This document shows, piece after piece, positions 1 through 11,987 of a DNA stretch of 64,000 bases. Location of the stretch: assembly GCA_003260075.1 (NCBI GenBank), contig QLIY01000061.1, forward strand, positions 216,088 to 280,087, given 5' to 3'. Under the pieces are notes generated by a model. That model made no database searches and was not told the origin of the DNA. It worked only from the letters and a program-made list of their open reading frames with translations. The stretch's first letter is position 1, and each line of letters opens with the position of its first letter. The DNA comes from Phallusia mammillata. Its lineage: Eukaryota > Chordata > Ascidiacea > Phlebobranchia > Ascidiidae. Made by a program: the position numbers and the translations under genes.

Positions 1-106
1 ACAAACGTTAGCCTTGGAAAATGGACAGTACTAAATTACTGTTGTTACATTCACATGGTATCGACGTCAGCAAAATGCACAAAGGTAGTTGGTAAGGGGG
101 GGGGGG

Positions 107-2430
107 TTTCGAAAGCTGGTGCAAGAGCTGCAGGAATCCAACAATGAACTGCGGATGAATCAAAACGAGCAGGAAGAAAAATCGGATGCAGAGAGCGTCC
201 AATCACAGCCAGCTCCGTTTAACTATCAGATTAAGATGGTTGAAACCAAGGTAAACATATACTGCCACGTTTTAAATGCCGGATATTTAACCATCATTGC
301 ATGAAGTTTCGTCACCTAATGCTCATGAGGGGAGAGTCTTCATACGGTCGACTAGCAAAAATGGGCCAAGAACCAGATGTGATGGAATTTGCGCGATCTG
401 AGGTTTTTCGGCTTGCAGTGGTTCTTAACGAGTTCATCCATTAGTGCGTGCTTTTGTAGTAGAATGTTGCTGTGTCTAACGTTCATGCCTCCGTTGGGCT
501 GAATCCAAAAGCACGTTTCGTGGAAGGAACCTTTAGTCTTCGGTTTAGTCCACTGTAACGTGCTTTTACCAAAGCAAATGCATCGTGATATAAACATATA
601 CCCACTCTACTGTAATTTTCAGTTCAAAACATGGCGCAAAATGTCATGCTGCGAGCTTCGGACTATTGGGAACAAGTGTTTCATAGTTCATCCTGTCAAC
701 AAGTGTTAGCCCTGGAAAATGAACTACACTACTAAATTACTGTTGTTACATTCACATGGTATAGACATCAGCAAAATGCACAAACATAGTTGGTAAAGCA
801 GGCCACGGGTTTCAATTTTTTGCCACGGTTTTCAATTTTTATGCTGAAAAGTGAAATGTGTTTGTTTCATAGAAGTGGTGTGTTTAAACCTAGCACTAAC
901 CACTTTCTTATTTCTGTTGGTCTAAGGATTTCTCAAAATATTTTTGATTTAAAGTCTGAATTTAATCACATTCGAGTGCTTGTTTTTTACGGTTTCGAGG
1001 CCAAAAACAGCGATACAATTGTTTAACATGTGTTTTAAATTGCAAGTAATTAACATGTTGTAGGGTATAGTGTATGCAATACTGTACATTACATGTAAAG
1101 TATCTAGACAATACGTTTAAATATTCCACTGGGCAACTGTTGTTTCATCTTTAAGTTGCCTCATAAATAATCTATGCCCTTTGCTTTTGTGTTTCAGGCT
1201 GCTGCTCGTTCGATCGACCACGAATTGCGAAAGCTGGAAGCATCACAAGCGAACACACACTCCCAGCTTTTACGTCTCTTCATGCCTGCTACGTTCACTA
1301 GGAGGGGCGGGGACGGAGACTGCCTCCTCGTTCTACTGCTTGTCGAGCGTATTGCCAAGAAATCGCAGATATTAGGTAATTTACTGAGTACTCTTCATAC
1401 ATTTTTATTGCGTATTTGACTGTACCAACATCTGCTATAAAATCATCGTTTTTCAAAGTTGCGTCCGCAGAGCGTATAAGTTTTACATTATCGTTATTGC
1501 ATTGAAAAAAGGTTGGGCTTAGGTTTTAGACACTTTGTTGATTAACGCATACATAGTCCCGACTTATTGCTTGACATTTTAAAGCAGTGATCCTCAAACT
1601 GTGTGCCGTGATAGATTTTCAAGTGTGCCGCGAAATACTCCCTATTTTGAAGTGCAAACATTCCCTGATGTGGGGGGGGGGTTTTAGACACTTTGTTGAT
1701 TGATTAATGCATACATAGTTCCGACTTATTGCTTGAAACTTTTAAGCAGTGATTCTCAATCTGTGTGCCGTGATAGATTTCCAATTGTGCCGCGAAATAC
1801 TCCCTATTTTGAAGTGCAAACATTCCCTGATGTTTTAGGACTTCATGACGAAATACTGGTGTACTTGACAACGTTTCAAATCTCTATATTTTTGTTGTTG
1901 GTAATGAAAAGCATTCTTACCCACCATAATAAAGTTGAAAGTGACCATTCTTACCTGCGAAGTGTGCCGCGGAAGGAAGTTTTTAGTTTTTCTATGCGCC
2001 GCACGCTTAAAACGTTTGAGAACCACTGCTTTAAAGCGAGTCCCGAGAAATCAAAGCTAAGCCTTTGGATTTTGGGGCTAATGTGTTTAAAGATTGGTGA
2101 TTCTAAACGCATTTTTAGGTTACACAAAATTAGCACTGAAAGATGCTCAAAAACAAAACAGGGAACTAAAACGCTTGCTAGAAATGTACTTAAATAGTTG
2201 AGGGGGCCTCATATAAAATGCAAATGTCTCGGTGGGCTTTAAAGCTGTTATCCAATGGTTCGCATTTGGTTTGCGGGACGCATTTGCACACCTCCGATTT
2301 AAATATTAAAGGGGGGGGGGAAGCGGGCCACATATAAAATGCAAATGTCTCGGTGGGCTTTACAGCCGTTATCCAATGGCTTGCATTCGGTTTGCGGGAC
2401 GCATTTGCACACCTCCGATTTAAATATTAA

Positions 2431-2478
<48 letters not shown>

Positions 2479-5400
2479 ATATAATTGCTCAATTTGACTT
2501 GCGAAAAATATGCATTGTTATCTAAACTAACTTTCCTATTTTTGTGAAGCCAAGCATATTGGCGAAAGGTTTAACGTTGAGTCAGACCAAGATGGGGAAA
2601 CGGATTTGATTGGCTCCCGCGGAGATCAGCTGACTTTTGCCACTGACGTCATCAACAACTTAATTCGGCTGCAGGTTTTGTTAGAACGCTATTTCGAGTA
2701 AGTACTTTCACTTTGGCCAGAAAAATATGGACACTTAAACGATCCCAGATACATGTCAATTTATAATGAACTTTGTGTGTTAAGGTTTCTGTACTTAACA
2801 GTAAGTCCACGCCAGGTCGATTAAATGGCGTTATACCGAATCAGCTGGTTACCAAGCATCCCCCTCTCGTACTATGATTTAGTAGTGTGCCGTAATGGCT
2901 GATCTGTATAGACGGACTGATTTCAGTTTCATCTTATCCGATTACATTTTGACTATTTAGCCATTTTAAAGGATAAGGAACAATATCATTGCCTGGAATT
3001 TGGACCATGACTACAGGGTAACCGCGGAATTGTTATGTTCGCAGGGCAATGGGTAAATGTTCGGTGGAGTTGTTGGGGGGGGGGGGAACGCTATTTCGAG
3101 TAAGTACTTTCAGCTTTGCAAAAATATGTGCATGTAAATAATTACAAATAAGTTACATTTAATCTAAAACACTTGTACTTCAAACTGAAAATTAGAAAGC
3201 TGGTTGCTTGGTGGATAAAACTACAATGAACCTTATATCATAAGGACGAATGACCTAATGTTTTTCATGAATGTAAATACATTTAGTCTAACACTAAATT
3301 GTAGTCCGCTAGGCCTATTGAAAGCGTAATACCTAATCAGCCGATCACCAAGCATTTCAAGTGGTATAACGCCAATAGGCCTGACTTACTATGATTTAGA
3401 AATGGGTGTGATCGCTGGTGTGCATAAACGCCTTTTGGACGGATCCCAGTTATGAAATTATCTTCATCATAACTGATTGCATTTAGTCTATTTAGAGTTA
3501 GACTTTTCAAGTGATAACGAACAACTGGTTGCTGCTCGAGCAGACTATAATTAAACAGTAACCGCAGAATTGTTATGTTCGCAGGGCAATGGGTAAATGT
3601 TCGGTGGAGTTGTTGGGGGGGGGGCGTTGAAAAATGCCGTTGCCAGAAAATTTTAATTAGACATCAGTTATTAGAACGGGGGGGGGGCCAGAAGATAGGA
3701 ACGCTTTATGCGGAGATGTGTCCCCATGAACGGGTGTTGGATTTCCTGGCTGATCAACTGAGAAAAGATAGCCTTGATGAAACAACCAACACAGAGCAAC
3801 TGCAGAAAGCTATTCAATTCTTTCAGGTAGGGTAAAAAAACGTTGAAAAAATGCCGTTGCCAGAAAATTTTAATTAGACATCAGTTATTAGAACAAATAC
3901 ACGCATAAAGACATTTTTGTAAAACCGCCTTTGTGCCAGGAAAATAGAATAAATGTTTTCAACTCTATTGTCCTGTTTGATAAACGTTAAGTATCTTAAT
4001 CTATGTGGGACTATGGTGTACTAACTGATATAATTTTTGTCATTAGCACCTTTTCACTGTACATCTGAGTCATGAAAATTACGACTGCAATGGTGAATTG
4101 GAGCAACATCTCGACCTGAGCAATGCTTGTATTGCTGCTATTTCGATCAACACGAAACGAATCAAGGCATACATGCAAGTAAGATATAAATTTTGGTAGG
4201 GGCCCTATTCAGTACTGCAGACCTTAAAAACATATTTTAAATTCACACAAAATACCCAACTTTAAAGACGTCGTAATACGGTTTAATATTGAGAATAAAT
4301 CTAATTATGGCGAAGTCATTCAAACAAATACTTACATTAATAAACTTATTAAAGTTTCAACTATTGATACTGTGGGGGGGGGGGAAGACGTCGTAATACG
4401 GTTTAACATTGAGAATAAATCTAATTATGGCGAAGTCATTCAAATAAATACTTACATTAATAAACTTATTAAAGTTTCAACTATTGATACTGTGTTGTAT
4501 TTTAACAAACTCCTCAAATCAAATAGTCAAGCATGTCGTATACGTCCCACTCTTGCCATAAATAAACCATATAAGCTTACATTTAATGGATACGTATAAC
4601 ACTACGTCGCCCAAATCACTCTTGGTGAAAAGACTAGTTTAAATCTGGCAGCTAAAATTTTGGAACATGAAATTTGGTTTAGTTTAGTAAAAGAAATTTT
4701 GGGACGAAATATGACTGCGTTTCTTTCTCAGTAAATTTTTTACACTGATTCATGTTGTCACAGCCGGGGCAAGAAACCAGCGACGTTTCGATTTTGGCGA
4801 AGGACATGACGACGTCGTGCGACGACATACGTCAGTTCTGCAAAAAGGTGAAACGTCGAATGCCTCAACCCAACTCTACAACAAGACTCCAGTTTGACGA
4901 GGAGGTGCGGATTATATGTGTATAAAATCACTTCCAAAAATTATCAAGAAATTAAATCATAAATTAAACCCTATACCTGTCAGTTATGATACGCCAGGCC
5001 TATTAACAGCGTTGTACTGAGTCAAGCCAGGTCTTACAAGCATGGTAATACATATAGGCTAGAAATCTTTTTTTAGGTGTATTTTTTATGATCTAAAGAC
5101 AGCTTTTGTAATGGATTAGAAAACTCGTCGTATTGGTGTCTTGTTTTACAGCCTACTCTTAACAGGTTAAAACACGACTAGCTAACAGTTGCCGGGAGCT
5201 GGACATTGTGCACAAGTGCGCCCTCGCGTGGACTCGCATGTGTTCGAGGAAAAGTGGGGGGGGGGGCGTGGACTCGCCTGTGTTCGAGGAAAAGTGGGGC
5301 GAGTGAAGCTGCCAAGTTCACAGGGAAGATGCTGCAGGATTTTCTCGAACAAAGCGCTGAAAAGGTAGAGTCAGACCCACATAAAAATTGTGTTTTAAAC

Positions 5401-8400
5401 CGTCTCCTTTTTTGCACACTGCAGGATTTATTCACACAATATTTTTGCCGGTTGTTTGATACAATGCAAAATGTTAGTGAGTGTAAAATCTAAGTAAATT
5501 AAAAGCTCTGTTCCATGTAACACAGAAAAACAAAGCAACGCCTGAGACCAAAATTAGTTTGATATAAATCTCATCAATGTAAATTTTTTTTAATTTGAAT
5601 AAAATACTCAAAAATGTTAACCTTAGAAAATTTGAAAAACTTTGGGTAACATTGAAACTGACGTTTTTCATGCAGAGTGGGGATGCACCGAATCCATTTG
5701 ACGCGATTCGTCTGTCGCTTGGCAACGTGATGGCGACGATGAACGGGCTTGTGACGTCAATGCAGGAAGGAGAGTACGACAATAAAGATCCTCGACCAAA
5801 GGTTTGTTTCCAACACCAAAATTGTCATGTCTTGGTTCGGTTCACAAGAACGCTGTTAATAGCGTCAACGATAAAGGCCATGTTCAAAGCTTTTGTTTAA
5901 ATTAGCGTTGTGGGCAAGGGTGACGTTGATTTGGTGACGTGATTATGTTATCGACGAATAATAATTGAAAAACTATATGCGTATAAATAAGTAAAAAATA
6001 TTTGTAGAAAGTTTATGCGCTGGCTGCTTAAATACGTAGAGTGTTATGTCAAAATTTTATCGTATTTAGTTTTTTAAAGTATCGACATTGTGCGCTCGTT
6101 TCATGCTGGTTGCTGTTGTTTGTGGAACGCATTTTTGGGTATATTTTGTCCTACTTAAATCATTGTTTTTTTTTTATTAAATCAGTTTTTAGCATTTACA
6201 AACTACCCGTGTTTTTTACAGATTGTAGATCCTGTGGAGAAACGCGCCCAGGCGGTTAAATCTGAAATGATGGATTCGGAAGGACTGGTTGCAAAGATCG
6301 GGGATAAGGATGTTGCCATCAACGAGTTAAGAGCAGCATTGAAAATTAAGACAGAGGAAGTATCGGAATCAAAGATCCGAATCGGTGAGAATTTGACATG
6401 TTTTATTTTCACAACCTGTTACTAGGAGCTGTTAACCTTTGTTAAAAGCATAACTGCCAGTGAGCTTGTGTTTACAGGATGTGCCAAAAGTGTTTTTTTG
6501 CAGTTATGATTTCGATTAAACTACTTTTCAAGTCCGTTTACATTGTTCATAACTATTGATCTTTGGCATACAGTAAATCTCGGTTAAACCTTAGCCTAAT
6601 TTGGACAAAACTTAAGGTACAAATGACTTGAAATGTGGCAAGGCTTCTATTAATCGACATCGGTTAATCCGGATCTTCGCCTAATCCTGAATTTTTTTGG
6701 TCCAAACGGGTCCGGATTAACCGAGGTTTACTTTATTTCTATTTTCCGCCAAATTTTTTTTAGGGATAACCATTTGGCGATCTCTTTGTGTGAGTCATGA
6801 AACTAGCTATATTTTATTTTTTAAGGAATGCTGGAGCGCAAAGTGGACAAGGCGACCAAGGAAGGAAATGAGAAAGCAAGTCTTGTGCAGCAAAAGTTGG
6901 ATTCACTTACCGAAGATATCAAAAAGAAAGAAAAGTAAGTACAGCAGCTTCACGGTCAGGGATAAAACTGCACGATGATCGCGCTTTCAACTTTTTCAAA
7001 CGCTGTTGCTACAGTTTTTAATGCTATAGGTCAGACTTAAGTGCTTTTGGCCCAATTTTTAGCTTCGAACCGAGACGTTTGAACAGGGTTGAGCAGTCGG
7101 TGGACTGAACTCCGACTCATAAAAAAAATTCCCACTCCTTGTTAATAATAATATCAACATACAATCGACACGCTGATGGGTATAATTGTTTAAGAAATTA
7201 GTCAATAATAATAGCTTATAATTCTTCAAAAAAATAATAAACAAATTTAATGATCAATTTATGATTTTTTTTAGTTTACAATAGTCCAATTAAATTAAGA
7301 AATCTGAGTCGGATTCATGAAATTTCCACCATCTCTCAACTCTCCAGCCCTGAATTTTAAGCACCTTTATCACAAATACAATGTTCAGTGGTAGTAAAAC
7401 ATTCTAAAACTTATTCGTTATTACTCAGAGAATACGACGACACGTTGGATGCTCTGCAGAACGACATTGATACCTTGGAGATGGAAAAAGCCGAACTGAA
7501 GCAGAGACTTGCCGCTCAAGCGAAGAAAGATGTGTTTTCGAGGTTGGGAATGACCTCCAGTGGACTTGGGTCAGCTAAACCGGGCGCAGCTGCTGGGATC
7601 GCCTCTATGCTTGCTTCATCTGGTACCCCAGGTTAGTAGATGGCTTTCAGATGGGCAGGCTGTCAGTTAAAATGTTGTAACGCTTGAATCGATTAAATCA
7701 CCATAATTTCTCATTTGAATTCAAAGCCGGGGTTTTGTGTTATCTGTAAGCGCAGTGATGGTTTTGCACAATGCTTAATACTGATAAAAGAGGTTTTAGT
7801 TTTTTTGACGACTGTGAAATAAACGTTGATTTGAAACAGCGGTTCCCACCTTCGTAACAAACTCCTCAAGAATTGAAAATATTTTTGTTCCTCCTCAAAA
7901 TAACTGCAATATACAACCACAAGCTTTCGGAGTCATTTCGGTCAAATAACTTGGATCATATGTTACGATACTTGTCGTTGAATAGGCACCTTTTTATCCA
8001 TACATTGGGCACCGTGTAACCCATATGTTTGATTTTTAGTGTCGGTGACTGACTCGCCCTTGATGACTCAGCAAATTCGAACCCTCCAAGCAGCACTGCG
8101 AGCAAAGAGTATAGAATGCAGTCGACTAACAGGCGAGAAAATGGTCAAGGAACTGAAGGTCAGATTGCAAACACAAAAGTTCAAAAACTTTTTTTGTGTT
8201 TTAATTGTAAATGTTTGGGCGTAGTAGGTGCAAAAAATGATATTTACCGCTAAATAATATTTATACGTTGATGTATTAATCCTTTTCATGACGATTTTTA
8301 TGTTTATAGAACCTTGTAAGCCTTGTGACTGGTATCAACGTTTTAAGTGTACATTGTTATGCCTGCAACCGATTTAAATTTTCACAATTTGAACGCCTTA

Positions 8401-9645
8401 TAAAAGACAAAGCGCTTGTCAAGCAAAACTTTCTATAAATTAACACAGAACTTAGTTTTGGTCCAAATTTAATGCTTCCACGTTTTGACAAACTACGTTT
8501 TGCACAGATGTTAAGTCCACTGAGGGCCATTGGAGATCAAAAAACAAAAATGTCAGACGAACGTGTCCAGTTACGTCAGGAAGTACGTCAACTTACCGGT
8601 ACACTCCAACAACTTGCAATTCCATCGGTCATCGACATCAGCAAACGAAAACCAGGTGATTTTTCCAAGCAATTTCTAGTATACGCTGAAGACAACTTTG
8701 TAACCTGTTGGGGATCTGTGTTGTGTTTCTTTATGCTTGAAAAACTCATACCCTGTGTTCCATAAAAGTAGGATTGCAAGTTGTCTATAAAGTGGATTAG
8801 GGTAAAACTTGTTCTTGAACTGCTACGAAAATTGGCATTTTGAAATCCTTAGAATTATAATTAAAACTTTTAAGATCAGGAAAGGTGTTCTGGAAATGTT
8901 TAAATTTGCACAATAATTTGAAAGTATCATGGCACGTCACTAACTCCAGAATGATTGTCAGGTCTGTACCCAACTGGTAGTGCATCGCCCCAAGCGAAAC
9001 TTGCCCAGCAAAAGTGGGAATCGAAAGTTGCACAAGAAAAACTCAACGATCTCGAGTCGAAAGCCCGACAACTCTTTGCCAGTGAGAGGAAAAGCCAAGT
9101 GGAGGGACAGTTTGCATCATTCCCTTCGCCACAATTCGTACAGGTATCAGTTTATTAATGTGATAAAAAAGAAGCTGTAGACAATGCACACTGCATGGTT
9201 TGATCTATAATGTCTCATCAGTGCAGCTGCTGACTAAGTATTGAACATATAGGCTGGTGTGGACACAATACGGCTTTTCAGTTTGTTGAGAATATCAGCC
9301 TGAAAAGCTTTGCCTCTCTAAATCTGTTCGAAGTCACAACTTCGCATAAACCAAAGATACTAGCCCACCACATGTGCTAATAATTTATAGACTAGCGTTT
9401 TTGTAAACAAAACCTGGAAATTAAACCATAAAATGGTATGTACTTTATAAAATGTCTTATGTTCATCAACTAAACAAATGGTTGTGTTGCAGAGTTTGGC
9501 TACTGGCGGCGCTAGACACATCGGCTCGCTTAGTCTGAAATCCACGGCATCATCTGGTGGACGTAACGACGACGGTCCACAAGTGTTCCTCGATTCGACA
9601 CGGTTTCGGCAAATACACGATCTTGCATTACGAATGAGCACTTAA
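107..9645 (+). CDS. DCTN1: Dynactin subunit 1 (p150Glued), 3' part, 15 exons in window
   Basis: Large subunit of dynactin, the cofactor that links dynein to cargo and microtubules. Exons read: 107-250 (5' edge cut by a gap), 1198-1375, 2550-2697, 3585-3826 (broken), 4047-4178, 4764-4904, 5166-5364 (contains a gap and partial duplication), 5676-5801, 6222-6384, 6826-6934, 7429-7631, 8040-8158, 8508-8655, 8962-9143, 9493-9645 (TAA). All junctions are GT-AG and phases agree. Family matches in order: the end of coiled coil 1 (FRKLVQELQESNNELR), the intercoil domain (ASQAN motif, GGDGDCLLVLLL, KIGTLYAEM, SCDDIRQFCKKVKRRMP, MQEGEYD), coiled coil 2 (TLDALQNDIDTLEMEKAELK) and the C-terminal tail. The CAP-Gly domain and most of coiled coil 1 must lie upstream of the window. 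About 750 residues are encoded here. Family identity is sure; the exon at 3585 needs repair. Confidence 0.93.
1747..2028. mobile_element. Non-autonomous hAT element in a DCTN1 intron
   Basis: Terminal inverted repeats are CAGTGATTCTCAA at the left and TTGAGAACCACTG at the right. The 8-bp target duplication is CTTTTAAG (1739-1746) and CTTTAAAG (2029-2036), seven of eight matching. A second, partial left end at about 1586-1671 is the other overlap copy before the G run at 1672. A long frame across it is spurious. Confidence 0.75.
2431..2477. other. 47-base poly-G, probable sized gap in a DCTN1 intron
   Basis: The run follows two overlap copies of an intronic segment (2212-2310 and 2321-2430) and is followed by sequence unrelated to either. 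It lies 72 bases upstream of the exon starting at 2550, so no coding sequence is visibly lost. Confidence 0.7.
3585..3826 (+). CDS. DCTN1: DCTN1 exon split by two poly-G joins
   Basis: The exon opens after an AG acceptor at 3584 and reads EAMGKCSVELL across the junction. It then hits a 10-G run (3615-3624). Next comes a 53-bp shard (3625-3677) identical to intron sequence at 3839-3893, which lies downstream of this same exon. After a second 10-G run (3678-3687) the exon resumes as QKIGTLYAEMCPHERVLDF and ends at 3826 before gtaggg. The two halves align with adjacent parts of vertebrate p150Glued, so this is one exon with an assembly shard dropped into it. It is not a real in-frame insertion. 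Confidence 0.85.
5166..5364 (+). CDS. DCTN1: DCTN1 exon with an unmerged overlap inside
   Basis: The exon encodes VKTRLANSCRELDIVHKCALAWTR and ends ...LQDFLEQSAEK before gtagag. An 11-G run at 5256-5266 separates two copies of a ~28-bp segment (5227-5255 and 5267-5294). They differ by one base, giving TRMCSRK versus TRLCSRK. Removing one copy and the run restores a single segment. The M/L difference may be allelic. Confidence 0.8.
6571..6733. mobile_element. Pogo/Tc1-like palindromic MITE in a DCTN1 intron
   Basis: Left end CAGTAAATCTCGGTTAA follows TA at 6569-6570. The right end is GGATTAACCGAGGTTTACTT. The two halves are imperfect inverted copies. The same family recurs at 35577, 43982, 52375 and 53675. 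Confidence 0.6.
7085..7351. mobile_element. Possible hAT-like element in a DCTN1 intron
   Basis: CAGGGTTGAGCAGTCGGTGG at the left resembles the complement of the right end CTCAACTCTCCAGCCCTG. I could not find a convincing 8-bp target duplication, so this is a weak call. Confidence 0.35.
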
Positions 9646-11004
9646 TCACCCTTACCTAAAACGAGCTTTTGCACCAACTGTGCTAGTTACGTCGAAACAG
9701 TTTTCTGCAATGTCCTATAGGCTGCTCGCAGTAATTATCTATAAGCAACTTCGGTTACTACTAATACTTTGTTTTCATTGCCTAAAATAAGAATCACGTA
9801 TAATAGCTGCTGGTCACAAGTTTTGACTTTTGTATTTGCTTTCCATGTCGAAGACGCCTATAGTAATTACGAATTAATGCATGGTAGCGCTTTATTACTT
9901 GCAAGTGGCAACTTAATTTAAGTTTTTGTAGCGCTTGTGAATGTTTCATGATAGTTCCTCTTTTCTTTTGCTGTCAACCCAATAAATGTCCACAGTGTTT
10001 GGTATTGTATTGTAATTACCCATCAGTGTATAGATGGGCATTAAGCGGAACGAAAGGTTGAATATTTATCCATTTGTTGTTATTCCGTTTGGCGATAAAA
10101 GCTGCTCTATCAAAAGCTTTCATTGACACTTACAATGTATGAATCGGCAAACAAGGTACAAGTTTAGTTTTTAAGTAGCGAAAACCATAGTCTTGCCAAG
10201 AGGCAAAAAATCTACACATTTGTACATACGTCTTGCATACAGTTGCTGGCGTGTGTATGTTGAAATATTTTTTAGTTTATTAGTAAGTTGTTAGTGTATA
10301 GTATGCAATCACAGAAAGGCTTTGTGAAAAGCGGTTGCTTCAGTCAAATATGTCGGTCTGATCCACGGTCCCTCACTTTTAATTGCGTAATGCGCTAGCG
10401 GCGCTCGTGTGCCGGCGCGACCAAGCAGCGCGTTTGTTTACCTTGCGCACACAACGTTTCTGATTCGGGTTAATTTACGACAAGTGTAAGCGCGAAGCAC
10501 CTTTTAATGACTGCTGAACAGGTGACAACGAGCATGTAAGGGAAGTTTAACATAAGGTTATGAATCATAGCTCCAAAGTGTAGTGGTAAAGTGATTGTTG
10601 GCTTTACTGGACAGTTTGATCATTGAATTTGGATCTGTAGCAGTCAGAGGCGTAAATAATTCGGCCGTATTTTGATCGCGGTATAGTTAACCAGTAGCTA
10701 TGCTAATAATCAACATCCAGTTGTATGAAGTGTGGCAAATCAAGTGTATTTAGCAGTTTGACCTTGATACTATGGGCCGGGCACATTCCTATGACTTGAC
10801 ATGGGGAACGCCTTAACTTTGGTGCACGGTTTAACGTTGTGTCACGCCTGGGCGGCGCGGAAAAACGGCCGTTCTGGCGACCAGAGAGTCTCAAGCGTAC
10901 CCCGGGGGTGCGTACGAAAGAGCATACGCGTGTTCCATGCTCTGGATAGCAGTCATCTCGCGATCTTCGAGAGTGGCTCGTTCAGGCGGAACGGGCCCTT
11001 TCGT

Positions 11005-11039
<35 letters not shown>

Positions 11040-11843
11040 CTCCTCGCAACAGCGTTTTATTGTTGCGCGCTTGAGAGTGTCCCAATTTGGGTTATACGTG
11101 TTTGCATAGCCTCTGTTTTATGGGTGCGTGGTCAGAAATAAGTGGCGATCCTGTTTCGTGTTGCTAACAGTCGCCAGTGTCAGTGGTACAGTGTCGTATT
11201 TTTTTAGTACGTAACCTTGGAATTTGTGAGCTAAATAGCAAAACAGCCGAATGGCATCCATTTAGTCAGGAAAGCAGATTGTTTAAATTCAGGCATAAAT
11301 GGGAGTTAGTGGCTAGGTCGCATTTTTTTACTGTAGCCGCATACTGTTAACAGAATTTCTAGCTAAACTTAGCTTTATCTGTCAACCAGTATTAAATAAG
11401 TTTATTTCGTTTTTAAACATGTATGCCAGAATGCCCAAACGGGTGTTACAAACACAAATAAGTTATGTGATTTAAAATTCATGTTGTGTTTAACGTCAAC
11501 CACAGTTGCATAACTTAGGAGGCCAATTAGTTAAATTCATCTACCAACGAACAAGTTAATTCGCTTAACGCCGAATATTTCCAGCGAAATCCATGCCCTT
11601 GGGGCTTAATTCAACCAGATATTCTTTCTCAAATTGGTGTGCCCTCGATCACGTTATTTCGCTTCTCGTTACCTGTCTGTACTTGGAGCCTTTTACAGGT
11701 GGTGTTATTAAAGTTCAGGTGATATCTGACATTCAATAATTGGATTTACAAACCCAAAATGAAAGTTTGATTTGATACGCGTACCAGTCAAAATTTTGGA
11801 TTATGGTTTAACGTAGAAGTGACAGTTTAAATTCGGAAAAAAT
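9646..11843. other. Intergenic DCTN1-ARHGEF17, including the ARHGEF17 upstream region
   Basis: This 2.2 kb stretch holds the DCTN1 3' UTR, a CpG-rich block near 10375-10450, and a CpG-rich block at about 10790-11005 that ends in a 33-G run (11006-11038), probably a sized gap. No TATA box or coding exon can be supported. Apparent reading frames over 10801-11109 run through the G run and resemble no protein I know. A promoter and 5' UTR of ARHGEF17 are expected here by position only. Confidence 0.5.
9981..9986 (+). promoter_or_regulatory. Poly(A) signal AATAAA of DCTN1
   Basis: A canonical AATAAA lies 336 bases after the DCTN1 stop codon, followed within about 20 bases by T/G-rich sequence. 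It is the first canonical hexamer in a sensible position after the stop and probably ends the DCTN1 3' UTR. Confidence 0.55.
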
Positions 11844-11930
11844 ATGGAAAATCAAGACAAAGAAAACCAAGTATCACCAGATGAAGTTCAACGACGACTT
11901 CAAGCTCGGGGCCTGCTCACGACGGTCTTG

Positions 11931-11987
<57 letters not shown>

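Noticed and set aside
1700-2197. A 165-codon + strand frame
   Set aside because: It spans a hAT element inside a DCTN1 intron and an overlap copy. It has no similarity and no splice context.
10801-11109. A 102-codon frame and its minus-strand partner
   Set aside because: Both run through the 33-G tract, and CpG-rich composition lowers stop frequency.
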